DNA of 64,000 nt from Trigonopsis variabilis (GCA_003707065.3 PPXM03000003.1:186001-250000), one strand, 5' to 3'; shown: positions 1 to 10,231, counted from the first letter of the stretch. A program made the numbers and translations. Notes: generated by a model not told the origin, from the sequence alone.

Positions 1-219
1 TTCCAGGTTATTTTTAGTAGAGAATTAAATTCCGTTTTAGGCAAAGAGAAGAGCCCCTGCGCCGCACGCCTAGGAGTGACCAGCCCCCCCGACTAGCGAG
101 CGTAAGCATTCAAGCGCTTTTATTGATCTTCTTCTTTCCTCCTTACTTCTTGTTCGCTCAATCTATATTTATATTCCTATCCTTTCTACCTTCTACTTAA
201 AACTTGCTTTATCTTAAAA

Positions 220-1578
220 ATGACTGTCCTTAGGTGGTCTTTACTTGCCCTTTTAGCCCACCAGGCCTGGGCTCTTGGTGACTGCGATCCCCTGTCGACT
301 TCTTCATGTTCTGCAGATCCCGCTCTTGCAACCGATTATACTCATACATTTACGATATCAAGTTCTATGTTCACGGCCGTCGCTTCAACTGATCAGATAT
401 CTTATACGGACAATGGAGTCGAGTTCACAATTGAGGAGGACGGGCAAGCTCCCACTATCGAATTCACTAAATACATTATGTTTGGCTATGTCGAAGTGGA
501 GGTCCAAGCTGCACCTGGAACGGGAATTGTCTCGGCAGTCGTTCTCATGTCGGATGATAAGGATGAAATCGACTGGGAATGGGTCGGCAGTTCACCAGAT
601 CAAGTGCAGACAAACTATTTTTATCAAGGCCTTACTGCTAGTTATGATCGAGGTGGATATAGTTCTAGCTCTGCTGCCACAACAACTTTCCATTCTTATG
701 CAATCAACTGGACCGATAGTCAAATCGATTGGCTTATTGACGGAACCGTGGTTCGCACTCTCACTAAAGAATCCACTACTTCCTACGGTTATCCTCAGAC
801 TCCAATGTTGGTTAAGTTAGGATCCTGGGTCGGTGGCTCGAGTTCGAATGAGGAGGGAACCATAGAATGGGCAGGTGGCTTGGCTGATTTCTCCCAAGCT
901 CCGTTCAATATGTATGTCAAGTCGATCAAGATCAATGACTACTCGTCTGGCTCCTCCTACTCCTACAGTGATCAGACTGGTCTTGAATCGTCTATTGTTG
1001 CCAATGATGGTCAAATCCTTAGTCGCATCGACTCGTCAGACTCATCGAGCTCATCATCTTTTAGTGCCCCTGCCTCTTCAAGTACCATTGCTAGTTCTTC
1101 TTCCCCTTCGAGCTCCTCCTTCTCTAGTACTGTTCAGTCTAGCTCTATTGCAACATCTTCACAGACTCCGTCCAGCTCAAGCTCTTCCACTAAACAAAGT
1201 TCAAGCTCTACCCTCATCCCTACGTCGGTACATTCGTCCGAAGCAGCTTCACCCTCAGCTTCTGCTTCTTCAGAGGCGCCTGCTTTCTCTTCTTCCTCTG
1301 GACAAGGTGTCACTAGAGTATCATCATCATCAGCTTTGGAGACTTCATCTGGGAGCCAAACAAGTGCATCTCTCTCTGTTGATGGCTCTTCTGGTCGAGG
1401 TGCAAGCGCGGCCTCTAGCAGCGCTTTTGCGACTTCCATAGTTTCTAGCGCTGTGACAGCTGCTTCGTCGACGGCATCGGCGAGTTCTACGTTCTCGGGG
1501 GCTGCCATGAGTCGTTACATGAGTTCTCGTTCCGTCGTCGCATTTATCACTTCATCTCTACTTTACGTTCTGGCATAA
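220..1578 (+). CDS. CRH-family cell-wall transglycosylase (GH16), GPI-anchored
   Basis: An intronless 452-residue protein. It starts with a signal peptide (residues 1-18, ending AWA) and then a GH16 domain whose active site reads DEIDWEWVG, with the catalytic pair at E116 and E120. From about residue 275 it becomes a Ser/Thr/Ala-rich stalk and ends in a hydrophobic tail, as expected for GPI attachment. The Crh1/Utr2 family transfers chitin chains onto beta-glucan outside the plasma membrane. It converges on the PYM homologue downstream. No chitin-binding (CBM18) domain is visible ahead of the catalytic domain, so it is Crh1-like rather than Utr2-like. The family call is firm; the exact paralogue is not. 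Confidence 0.92.
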   Translation: MTVLRWSLLALLAHQAWALGDCDPLSTSSCSADPALATDYTHTFTISSSMFTAVASTDQISYTDNGVEFTIEEDGQAPTIEFTKYIMFGYVEVEVQAAPGTGIVSAVVLMSDDKDEIDWEWVGSSPDQVQTNYFYQGLTASYDRGGYSSSSAATTTFHSYAINWTDSQIDWLIDGTVVRTLTKESTTSYGYPQTPMLVKLGSWVGGSSSNEEGTIEWAGGLADFSQAPFNMYVKSIKINDYSSGSSYSYSDQTGLESSIVANDGQILSRIDSSDSSSSSSFSAPASSSTIASSSSPSSSSFSSTVQSSSIATSSQTPSSSSSSTKQSSSSTLIPTSVHSSEAASPSASASSEAPAFSSSSGQGVTRVSSSSALETSSGSQTSASLSVDGSSGRGASAASSSAFATSIVSSAVTAASSTASASSTFSGAAMSRYMSSRSVVAFITSSLLYVLA

Positions 1579-1781
1579 ACAGCTTCGGATTATTCTGAGG
1601 GAACACAATGGATTGCGGGCATTGGGGCACAGGATATTTATTCATAAAAGTTATCATTGGTCTTTAATTTGTAGCATTCATGAACAGATGCAAAATTCAA
1701 TCCACAACTTGATATACAGGGGGAAAAGAGTTCCGATACTAAAATAAATAATAAATACACACTCAGTCCATATTCACAACC

Positions 1782-3371
1782 CTATTCATAATACCAGTCG
1801 GTTATTGTATCAGTCTCACCATATAAATGTTCCTCATTAGTGTCCTCTTCAGCCGCAACATTTCTCTCCGAGTTTTCCGTAGATGGGTCTGTATTGTTCG
1901 TATCAATATCAAACGCAATCTCTTGAGAAACTTGAGTTTCTTCAAGCTTCTTGTCACACGAGTTCTCATGTTTGCTTGAGTTCTCGGCCGTTGGAGGCTC
2001 AGTCTTACTGCCATTATTCGAGAGACTTGGAGCCACCGATGGGTCAAAAACCTGAGCTAATGGATTCATTGTCGAATGGTGAGGGTGAGATCCTCCATTT
2101 GTAGCAGCCTGACCAAGAGCTTTAGTCTTCGCTGAAGAAGATGTGTGAGGCTTCCGCCATTCAAGTTGAGTAGTACTAGAATTCGTAGCCGAGCGAGAAT
2201 TGTTACGGCACCGGCTGCTGTCCTTGGTTTCATCATTCCATCTATTTTGTGGCTGTTTCTGCTCCTCGTCATCGTACCGACTTTTTGGCTCATAAGACTT
2301 GTATCCACTATTGTAGCTTCTAGGCTGATAGGATCTATAACCGTAGCGATTTTTTGGATCAAAAGAGTTACATCCTTCTTCGACACGACGGTTATGATCA
2401 TCAGTTCGTGATCTCTCCGGTGAATAAGACGAATAGGAGTTGAAGCTAGACGATCGAGGAGATTGTGACCAGCGAGAACGGCCAAGACTGCTATTGGAGT
2501 AACCAGAATAGGATTCGACACCTACCCTACTGGCTTCGATCGCCTTCTTATCTTCTTCAATGAACTTCTTCCAATCAGTCTTTGGCCGTCTATAGTCCCG
2601 GGTCACGCGAGGAAGAGGATCAGGAGAAGAAGTTGCCCATTTCGATGCATCAACGCCGATATTAGCCCTGAATTTCGCCTCAACCTGTTCAGCGACAGGC
2701 TTCGAGCTGACCATGGTTGGTTCGACCCATTTACAACTCTCACTGCCAGCGCCGGAGACCTCTTCATCGCCGCCGTCATCTTCAATTTCACTCTTGGTTT
2801 CTAATAATGAGATAGCGCCAGAAGAATGGTGCTCTGAGTGAGTTGGAAATGCTCCTAATTGAGAATTCGGAAGTTTGGCGGTCTTTGATTCTTGAGCGTC
2901 ATCACGACGAGAAGAGCTATCTTCGGCAGCCGGGAGGGGAACTTGTTGTTTAGCGCTTGGATCTTGAAGTGACAGTTCAATGGGTTCATATCCAAGGTCA
3001 AAACTATCACCTACAGAATCAGTAGAAGTGTGGTTTCCTGCTTTTGTCTCGGTCGCCGAGTGTCGCGTTCGATCGTGTGATGGGGTCTCTTCATTTAATG
3101 ATATAATGGACGGCTGTCCCACGAATTTTCGTCGAAAAGGCGGAACATATTTAGAGACATCTTCCGGAGGAACATAGCCGGGTTTGACTCTGATTTCTTT
3201 TCGTTTCGATCCATCGGGACGAACGCTTGAAGGAACGAACGTAGATCCATCCGCTTTCTTCAAAATCCCGCTGTAATTAGGTGATACTGAAGTTTGAGTG
3301 GAACCATCGATTGCTTGTGAGATTTGGTTCAAAGCCTTTTCCAATTGTGCAGTCCCACTTTCACCCGCCAT
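1782..3371 (-). CDS. PYM/WIBG-type Mago-Y14 binding protein
   Basis: 529 residues if started at the ATG at 3371; the frame runs further upstream but without another ATG. Residues about 33-83 form a Mago-binding (WIBG) motif, with the characteristic FVPSSVRPDGSKRKEIRVKP core followed by GYVPPEDV. PYM proteins remove the exon-junction complex from mRNA through the Mago-Y14 dimer in the cytoplasm. The remaining ~440 residues are low complexity: Ser/Arg/Tyr-rich in the middle and acidic with a DWYYE end at the C terminus. That makes it much longer than animal PYM (about 200 residues). The long tail matches no domain I know. Confidence 0.8.
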   Translation of the reverse strand: MAGESGTAQLEKALNQISQAIDGSTQTSVSPNYSGILKKADGSTFVPSSVRPDGSKRKEIRVKPGYVPPEDVSKYVPPFRRKFVGQPSIISLNEETPSHDRTRHSATETKAGNHTSTDSVGDSFDLGYEPIELSLQDPSAKQQVPLPAAEDSSSRRDDAQESKTAKLPNSQLGAFPTHSEHHSSGAISLLETKSEIEDDGGDEEVSGAGSESCKWVEPTMVSSKPVAEQVEAKFRANIGVDASKWATSSPDPLPRVTRDYRRPKTDWKKFIEEDKKAIEASRVGVESYSGYSNSSLGRSRWSQSPRSSSFNSYSSYSPERSRTDDHNRRVEEGCNSFDPKNRYGYRSYQPRSYNSGYKSYEPKSRYDDEEQKQPQNRWNDETKDSSRCRNNSRSATNSSTTQLEWRKPHTSSSAKTKALGQAATNGGSHPHHSTMNPLAQVFDPSVAPSLSNNGSKTEPPTAENSSKHENSCDKKLEETQVSQEIAFDIDTNNTDPSTENSERNVAAEEDTNEEHLYGETDTITDWYYE

Positions 3372-4063
3372 GATGACGTTCCTCTCTCGGACCGGTACTC
3401 TGCGTAGCAACAACCTCCTTATAACGAACTCAAGTTACGCCTCAACGCCAGGGCAGATCTAGGCGTTCGGATCAGCTTAGCGAGGCGCAACGATTACAAT
3501 ACTTGTTTTAAATATAATGACACACTAGACTATCCTAAGGTGGCCTGTGCAAGGCATGACGAGAATTAGAACGTTTGAGCTCTCTAGAGAGAGGGAATCA
3601 ATATTTATATCTCAAATATGCCTTCAAAACACTTGACTAAACCAAAGTGAAGTGAAGGGATAAATCCTGGCTACTAAGCAAGCTTCCTAGGAAACCTCAG
3701 ATTCGGAGGCATTCCAATGTCATCGTAACCAATACTAATTACTTTGAAGGCCCATTGGAGGGGATATCTTCTTCTATTCAACTACGTTACCGGTTGGTTA
3801 CGCCATATGCTGCCTGGTTTCGATTGATCGATCATCTCACTATAAGCTAAGTTCATTCCAAGAACCACTTATTCCCTCTCTCACCAATGAATATCACTGT
3901 AAAAGACATCACCTAGACCATCAATTTTAAAGTTTATAGTATTTCCAACTATCTTTGCGCGTTCACTTCCTTGGTCTCTTCACATCTTCTATTTTCGTTG
4001 TCTGCCACTTTTGACTGCCTGGAGTCTATTTCATTTGGCTTTCCCTTATTTTTCCAACCACCA
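3372..4063. other. Intergenic, divergent promoter region
   Basis: This is about 690 bp between the PYM homologue and the small membrane-protein gene, which are transcribed away from each other. I see no convincing open frame, RNA gene or repeat. It presumably carries both promoters. Confidence 0.5.
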
Positions 4064-4381
4064 ATGAGATATGTTGTCCGGCTAGGTCCAGCGAATGCCA
4101 CACCAATAGATCGGGCTATCGGATCGATGGCAAAATATGCCATAATTATATTTAGTGGAATCATTATCGTGTCTACGTTGGTGGTCGTCTGCTATGATTC
4201 GCCTCCTGAATGGCCTCAAAATGACGACATTGAGCAGAACTCTCAACCTGCTCAGGATGAGACGTCCGAACAGTCTTCTGAACGACGCTCACTGTTTCCA
4301 AAGCCTCAACCTACTTCGTTCTGGGAACGATGGTGGCCTAAGCGATCTAGAACTGAGACAGCTGAGACACCAGAGACTTGA
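4064..4381 (+). CDS. Small single-pass membrane protein, unrecognised
   Basis: 105 residues from the ATG at 4064, which has a favourable accaccaATG context; the frame is open upstream but has no further ATG at a sensible position. One hydrophobic segment (about residues 24-44, AKYAIIIFSGIIIVSTLVVV) is followed by an acidic, Ser/Gln-rich region and a Trp/Arg cluster (SFWERWWPKRS). The N terminus is short and basic. I do not recognise a family. The layout fits a small tail- or N-anchored organelle membrane protein, but that is only a guess. Confidence 0.5.
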   Translation: MRYVVRLGPANATPIDRAIGSMAKYAIIIFSGIIIVSTLVVVCYDSPPEWPQNDDIEQNSQPAQDETSEQSSERRSLFPKPQPTSFWERWWPKRSRTETAETPET

Positions 4382-4739
4382 GTCTTCTTTTTTTGCGTAT
4401 TCCAGCTAGAGCCTACTTTGGGACGTTATGGATAGCTTGCCTCTATGGGTTGTTTTGTCTTTTTGTCATATCGGTTGGTCCGATCGGTCGTATTGTTTGT
4501 TGCATTTTATGATATCCTTCGGTTTCAGTATCGTGCGTGCTACTACTAAAGAAAATACATTGCTTCGCTCTAGATCATGATCTATATACAAACACCACCA
4601 CCGTAAGATATTATTCCAGCGCCAATCCCCAACCGCGCCAAAGCAGAAAAAGAAAACGTTTTAAGAGGTCTACAGACCTTCATATTCAGAGGGACCAGCC
4701 CAATTTGGCAAGATTAAAGCCGCCGATCTATAATGATTT
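4382..4739. other. Intergenic, convergent 3' region
   Basis: 358 bp between the small membrane-protein gene and the PAQR gene, whose 3' ends face each other. A short open frame at its right end overlaps the PAQR stop and has no family resemblance. Nothing else is visible. Confidence 0.5.
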
Positions 4740-5828
4740 TTAGTGAAGTTTGCAGCTGAAATCTTCGGCACCATTCATGAGTTCATGAGTGGCTCTATAG
4801 TGAAACCATATTCCAGCAAAGACAGCGATATGCCAGAAATTGTGGGACATGAAGATCCAGTCAAACAGCTTTCCAGGAAACAATCGTTCTGGTATCAGAA
4901 AGCCGTAAAAAACAACTCCAAGACAGTAACAAACAAGACTTTTTATAATAGGGGAGTGAAAAGATAGGGTTTCATGGAAACCACGAGCAAAAACCAAGTG
5001 TATAATTCCAATCAAGCTTGATAGGGAAAAAGTACCAAAGAAAATGATGCGAAAGGGCCGCGCCTTCGGAGTATCAAAGGCCGGATTCCAGGTCATGAGA
5101 AACCCTGTGGCTCCAAATAAAGCGGTCAAGCCCATATACATGGCCTGGAGCTTTGGTTGGCAATACCAGGCAGAATATTGCGTGGTAAAGATTGAACATG
5201 CAATCAAGATGCTAATGCCAGAGTAGTCGACACAGGCAAATCGCTTTTTGGTAGGTAAATGTCCGAAATGGCAAAACGTGTGCCAAGTAATGGAACATAA
5301 CAAACATTTAAGAGCAGCAAATATAAATGTATAGAAGATGATTCTATCGGTTAATGTTCCATTAGCAAAAGTATCGGACTTTGGATAGTGGTATAAAGCA
5401 ACAGACACCATGATCATAAAACCCAATAAATGCGTCCAAATGTTACAAGTCTCATTGTGGATTTGAAGGATTGACCGGACGCATTTTCTATAGGACGGGT
5501 AAAATCGATAGCCTCGACGAATAAACGGATTCTCTTGCCAGCCAGGAGGAAGCTCATCGTAAGATAACAACCTTGTCTGAGCAGACAAGACACATGTTGC
5601 GACATGTTGTGCATGATGGTCGACAAGTTCGGCTGTTTCTTCAAGTTGAGCTAGCTTTAAATCCAACTTTGCAGTTGAGAAAGGTGGCTCATTGTCGGAG
5701 ACTGAAGAAGCTGAGGATGATAAACCCACCGAAGACCATCCTGAAGAAGGAGCCGAAGATGGTGAGGAGTCAACTTCAAGGTTCGAGACTGATTCATGAA
5801 TATGCTTCAACGTCTCCGTCGGTCTCAT
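4740..5828 (-). CDS. PAQR/Izh family seven-helix membrane protein (hemolysin III/AdipoR type)
   Basis: 362 residues, intronless, starting at an ATG. An acidic Ser-rich N-terminal region (about 60 residues) precedes the PAQR core. Conserved elements are the NPFIRRGYR entry motif, HNETCNIWTHLLG at the first helix, WHTFCHF after helix 2, DYSGISI, and a final SHNFWHIAVFAGIWFHY containing the paired metal-binding His residues. At least six further hydrophobic segments follow. Fungal Izh proteins are AdipoR-like hydrolase/receptor proteins linked to zinc and sterol homeostasis. Overlapping open frames on the other strand are shadows. Confidence 0.93.
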   Translation of the reverse strand: MRPTETLKHIHESVSNLEVDSSPSSAPSSGWSSVGLSSSASSVSDNEPPFSTAKLDLKLAQLEETAELVDHHAQHVATCVLSAQTRLLSYDELPPGWQENPFIRRGYRFYPSYRKCVRSILQIHNETCNIWTHLLGFMIMVSVALYHYPKSDTFANGTLTDRIIFYTFIFAALKCLLCSITWHTFCHFGHLPTKKRFACVDYSGISILIACSIFTTQYSAWYCQPKLQAMYMGLTALFGATGFLMTWNPAFDTPKARPFRIIFFGTFSLSSLIGIIHLVFARGFHETLSFHSPIIKSLVCYCLGVVFYGFLIPERLFPGKLFDWIFMSHNFWHIAVFAGIWFHYRATHELMNGAEDFSCKLH

Positions 5829-6257
5829 TTCTCCATCTGGGAGAATGATTTCTCGGCAACTAAGTGTTAGTTATGTTATTCTTCCTCGGAAATCGGATGT
5901 CCCCAAGAACGGACGGCGGGCGGTTGAAGGCACGGCTCAAGTATCAAGATAACGAAGAAAAAAACCCGCTTGAGAAAAAAATAGAAAAGGTCAGAAGAGT
6001 TAAATAAGGACCCAATCATCTAATAATGAATGATATTCGAATGATATCTGGTCACTCTTCTTAGTATGGCTGGCACCATCACCATATAAACCCCCACCCA
6101 CATCCGGTGTTGTAAGGTCATAAATGAATGCCCGTGCGGTTGACCCGGCTCCCACGAGGTAATCGAAGAAGCCAATCGTATCCGTAGCCTATCGATGCGC
6201 CATCAGCAATCAGTACTGCCCACCTGGCAACCAGGTCCAAGTGCCGAGTAAACCAAC
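5829..6257. other. Promoter of the PAQR gene plus possible 3' exon of the next gene
   Basis: 429 bp. The left part should hold the PAQR promoter. The right part contains minus-strand open stretches that could be a last exon of the neighbouring small gene: a 35-codon extension reached by a 38-nt GTAAGT...CCAG intron, or a 62-codon open frame at 6000-6188 whose phase does not fit. I could not decide between them. Confidence 0.35.
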
Positions 6258-6653
6258 TTACTTTTGTTCCACTAATTTCACTAGCCTCTCAATCCGGTCT
6301 TTTCCCTGGTTGAGAATAGAATCTGCCCCTTGGCCACATGCTTCACTAACAAGACATAATGTCTCGTAAGCCAAGGGTAATCCATCGTCAAGTCCAGAGT
6401 TGGAAAGACTGCATTCGTCAATATTCTCCAACTTGGATTCCAGTACAGTCAAATATCGGTCCAACTAAAAGATATTAAAATCTTTCTACCCCAGTTATTC
6501 TTCGCTTACCTTCTCCAGTAGTATGGTATCATATCCCGCTTCCCGAGACGTCGCCTTTGCAAAATAAGGGTTCTGGTTCCTTAGTCGAGTTCCTGTGGAT
6601 GAAGATTTAGAACTCGAAAAGCCATTTCTGGAATCAAAAATATCCCCACGCAT
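6258..6653 (-). CDS. Small helical protein, unrecognised, two or three exons
   Basis: Exon 1 (6510-6653) starts at an ATG and ends CTGGAGAAG|GTAAGC. A 45-nt intron ends TTTTAG at 6465, and exon 2 runs from 6464. The product has a Ser-rich N terminus and then an amphipathic, probably coiled-coil region (YDTILLEK joined to LDRYLTVLESKLENID). Read to the TAA at 6258 it is 116 residues. That stop sits inside a perfect donor (AAAA|GTAAGT), so a third exon is likely and the true C terminus is uncertain. I do not recognise the family; it resembles small structural subunits of multi-protein complexes only in general character. Confidence 0.5.
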
Positions 6654-7110
6654 AATGAATGATGGCCCGGAGGCTAACGATCACCTCAGTTGATAAAGAA
6701 AGGAGATACCGAGGAGTGGGTGCACGACAGTGGTAGGTGCTAATGAAGTGTGGTGATAGGTAAACTTTATTAGGGCGCAGCACATAGCCGGTATATCCGT
6801 TACAACGTTCTACTGATTTATGCCACAGAATTTTATAATTCTCCTACAACCTGCGACTTATGTCCCACTGCGTGTAGTCTCGATGAGCTAAGCTTCCCCA
6901 CTCGAGTTCTTTGTTGCCAGTGTTGAATTTGTTCTTGCACTCTCTCTGGCCCCCATAGCAGAAGCTTTCTTTTCTTGCATAGGTTGGCTCAGTGCTTATT
7001 AGATTTCAACCAAATATCTATTTACAATCCGCTATATCACACAAGTCCTTCCACTGAAAAAAGGGCCGCGTTTGCCGAGCTTAGATTCGACCAAGCGGTC
7101 CAGATCTCGA
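6654..7110. other. Intergenic, no feature seen
   Basis: 457 bp upstream of the small helical protein gene and downstream of CYM1, both on the minus strand. I see no open frame with protein-like composition, no tRNA-like cloverleaf and no repeat. Confidence 0.5.
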
Positions 7111-10100
7111 TTACGACCTCTCTTCCTCTTTCGGCATGAAGGATTTCACTTTGAAATTCTTCTCCTTAGCCAGCTCCTTGTTGCTGCCAAGGACGTAGGT
7201 CTTGAATGGTAGACTAAGATATTTGTTGGCTGCTTCCACCATGTCTTTGGTGGAGACTTGTAGCAGCCTTTCCCGACGCGACTGGACCATTTCGTCCGTG
7301 ACTCCATTCATAAACAGATTCATTCCTTGAGATGAAACACTCTTGGGGGCATCGATCGACTGGAAGATGCTCAACTTTGCGGCCTCAATGTCCTTGTCCT
7401 GCCATTGGAAGCTATTAACAAATTCCCTTGCTTGAGAATAGATTCGAAGGGAGTTCTCCACATTCGGATCCCGATAAGAATAGAACGAAAATACACCGCC
7501 GAGTCCACTGTAAGTAGCCCCCCCTCCATATGCTCCTCCTTTCTCTCTAATCTCAGGATGGAGATATTTGAAAGTTAATATGCTGGCCAGAACCGCTAAA
7601 GAAGCGCCCTCAGCATCAATATAAGGGACTCCCTTTGTCCCATGAGCAGAATAGGACACGTGGAAGGGAAATTCTGCAAGGACGCCATCATATTCAGTAG
7701 GAATACTTAGAGCACGCACCGCTGCGTCGCTCTCTGGAATAGAAGTTGAACTCAAACTTCCATACAAACCAGCCAGACTTGCTTTATGACTGTCCACGGT
7801 ATCTGGCTTGCATGTCACGGCGACTTTCATATTCAATCGGCTAAGGACAAGCTTACTGATCTCAGCCATCTTTTCAGCATAATGATGGGCCAGCATGGCT
7901 TTGTCATCCACATTTATCGGTAATAGCCATTCGAGTTGCGATAATCCCCCAACCTTATCGCTTATAAGCCCTTCCTCAGTTAATAAAGAGGTCACTCCGG
8001 TTCGAGCGTAACGATGGCCAGCTTCAGCGATAGAATTACTAAAATCCAGCTGCTCAGATTTGATCATCGAGCCAAGCTTGTCGATATTCTTGTAATTGAC
8101 TTCTAGAAGCATCTTACCCATCATTTCATAAAGATCACTAACTTTCGAATCCAAGGCATTACCGCTGACGATAAGACTAGTGGAATCTTTGCCAAGATCG
8201 GTAGGATCTGAACTGGTGTAGATGCTGAAAGAAATTCCGCCAGTTTTGAGCCGTAACTCATCTTCAATCTCACCCGCACTTTGATCAAAGGTTCCTAAAT
8301 TAGAGAAACCCATGGTCCATATATGAAGATAATCGAGAAGTTCGACGGGTAAAGGAGAAAGATCAAATTTAAGACGGACATAAGTTACCCCGTTGGTTTG
8401 ATCGCTAGTATGCCACTGAACGGGGACATCCTGAACAGATTGGTGCCCCAATACAGGTTGATCGGCCTTAAGAGGGATATCAGAGACAGTGACAGTAGGC
8501 AAAACACTTAAATCCTCTACCTCGCTTTGACGCTTCAGAAGCTCCTTAGCTTGGTTAAAACATTGGGTTTTCTGATGAGAATCAAGAGTTTTGACCAAGG
8601 ACTCAGTCAATTCCTTTTCTTGCTCCGCATCTTGGTCGGCAAAAGTGCTGCAAGGAGTGACAATAAAAGTCAGATAGTTCTGTTTAGGATCCAGCAGACT
8701 TCGGCCGACGAGGTCGGATAGAAGCCTCTTATTTAGGGACCATTCAGACCTGAATCTGGATAACAGACTATTAAATTCTAATAATTCTAGTGGATTTGTC
8801 CAGTCGCACCAACTTGAGACGATTGAATGTAAAAGAGACATGCCGAAATTAGCACCGGTTCGTCGCTTTGACAGTTCCATCTGCTGCAAGATGCCCTCGA
8901 TTTGTTGGTCCTCGAATCCATTTTCGACAACCGATTTGAGAACATTCTTTATCTTTTCTTCTATTGAGCCCAGGTTTGATTTGTCAACGCCTTGAAATCC
9001 GACGGTAAACGTATCCCAAGCCTGGTTATGATCACAGCCACTATTAACTGAGAAGTCGGTAGCAAAATTTGTGTCAATAAAGGCTTTATGAAATACTGAT
9101 GAATGGCCATTCATAAGTAGAGATGATATAATTCCCCATAAGAAGGCATTATATAGATTGTCGTTTTTGCCAATGATCCAAGACACTGACACTCGGTACT
9201 GTTTGTCTATATTCCCAAACAGGTCAGCTTGTCCGTCAACCTGAACAGTTTTCGACTGCGAGAGATCTAAGGGACCGAGCTTGACCTTATCTGGGACGTA
9301 GGGATCAAAAGTCTGGTAGACAGAATCGAGACGCTCCAAAATCTCAGCCACGTCTATAGTCCCGTAGGTATATGTTCTTGCGTTAGAGGGATGGTAATTT
9401 TTATGATGAAAGTCGACTAAGTCTTGATGAGATAGTTCCGGGATATGATGAGGCAGGCCGCCACTGACACCCCATTTAGGATACATTGTTTGAAGAAACT
9501 TATAGTAGAAATAAGAAGAACTATCACTCAAAACGCCTTTCATTTCATTATATACTACCCCCTTTATGCCTAGAGGACTTGATGAATCATTCAAATCCTG
9601 TGGCTCCAACCTCCATCCTTCCTGAAGAAAATCGGTTTCTCTCAATAAGGGATGTAAAGTGGCGTCAAGATATACGTCCATCAGATTGAAATAGTCACGT
9701 TTATTCGTGGTAGCAAAAGGATAATAAGTATAATCGGAACCAGTCATTGCATTCATAAAATTCGACAACGACCGATTAAGCATCTTGAAAAAGGGATCTC
9801 GCACCGGATATTTCTGTGAACCACACAAGGTAGTATGCTCTAAGATATGAGGAACTCCTGTTGCGTTATTGGTCATAGTTCTGAACGCAATACTGAAGAC
9901 ATTGTTCTTATCGTCTCGATCCACATGAAGATGTTCTGCTCCAGTATAATCATGTTTGAATAACGTAGCCTGCATATTAAATTCGGGAACAATTTTACTT
10001 TCGACCAGAGTAAAACCTTTAAGTGATCCATTATAACGAGGAAAGGTCACTTGATCGGCAAATGTGCGAGAAATTATTCTCGGAAAAAGTAACCTAGCAC

Positions 10101-10125
10101 CTCTGTGCTTTATATGAGCTTGCAT
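7111..10125 (-). CDS. CYM1: Mitochondrial presequence protease (PreP/Cym1, M16C)
   Basis: 1004 residues, intronless, from the ATG at 10125 (the longer frame begins with GTG). The N terminus is basic and free of acidic residues, as in a matrix targeting signal. The inverted zinc motif is H93-I-L-E96-H97, followed by TTLCGSQKYPVRDPFFKML typical of PreP, and the distal metal ligand lies in VVYNEMKGVLSD. Length matches the yeast enzyme (about 989 residues). PreP degrades cleaved presequences and other unstructured peptides in the matrix. The start is only about 105 bp from the divergent TSC13 start, so the two genes probably share a promoter. Confidence 0.96.
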   Translation of the reverse strand: MQAHIKHRGARLLFPRIISRTFADQVTFPRYNGSLKGFTLVESKIVPEFNMQATLFKHDYTGAEHLHVDRDDKNNVFSIAFRTMTNNATGVPHILEHTTLCGSQKYPVRDPFFKMLNRSLSNFMNAMTGSDYTYYPFATTNKRDYFNLMDVYLDATLHPLLRETDFLQEGWRLEPQDLNDSSSPLGIKGVVYNEMKGVLSDSSSYFYYKFLQTMYPKWGVSGGLPHHIPELSHQDLVDFHHKNYHPSNARTYTYGTIDVAEILERLDSVYQTFDPYVPDKVKLGPLDLSQSKTVQVDGQADLFGNIDKQYRVSVSWIIGKNDNLYNAFLWGIISSLLMNGHSSVFHKAFIDTNFATDFSVNSGCDHNQAWDTFTVGFQGVDKSNLGSIEEKIKNVLKSVVENGFEDQQIEGILQQMELSKRRTGANFGMSLLHSIVSSWCDWTNPLELLEFNSLLSRFRSEWSLNKRLLSDLVGRSLLDPKQNYLTFIVTPCSTFADQDAEQEKELTESLVKTLDSHQKTQCFNQAKELLKRQSEVEDLSVLPTVTVSDIPLKADQPVLGHQSVQDVPVQWHTSDQTNGVTYVRLKFDLSPLPVELLDYLHIWTMGFSNLGTFDQSAGEIEDELRLKTGGISFSIYTSSDPTDLGKDSTSLIVSGNALDSKVSDLYEMMGKMLLEVNYKNIDKLGSMIKSEQLDFSNSIAEAGHRYARTGVTSLLTEEGLISDKVGGLSQLEWLLPINVDDKAMLAHHYAEKMAEISKLVLSRLNMKVAVTCKPDTVDSHKASLAGLYGSLSSTSIPESDAAVRALSIPTEYDGVLAEFPFHVSYSAHGTKGVPYIDAEGASLAVLASILTFKYLHPEIREKGGAYGGGATYSGLGGVFSFYSYRDPNVENSLRIYSQAREFVNSFQWQDKDIEAAKLSIFQSIDAPKSVSSQGMNLFMNGVTDEMVQSRRERLLQVSTKDMVEAANKYLSLPFKTYVLGSNKELAKEKNFKVKSFMPKEEERS

Positions 10126-10231
10126 TCTGAATAAAATCCCAAGTTTGGTGATGGACACTAATAGTCAAGCACGACGTTTCGTTTACCGGTCGTCACATTC
10201 ACCCCAACACCTTCTCCCATCCTCTCCGATC

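Noticed and set aside
875-1508. Open frames on both strands in the CRH gene stalk
   Set aside because: Ser-rich low-complexity coding DNA leaves other frames open; only the 220-1578 frame has catalytic motifs and a signal peptide.
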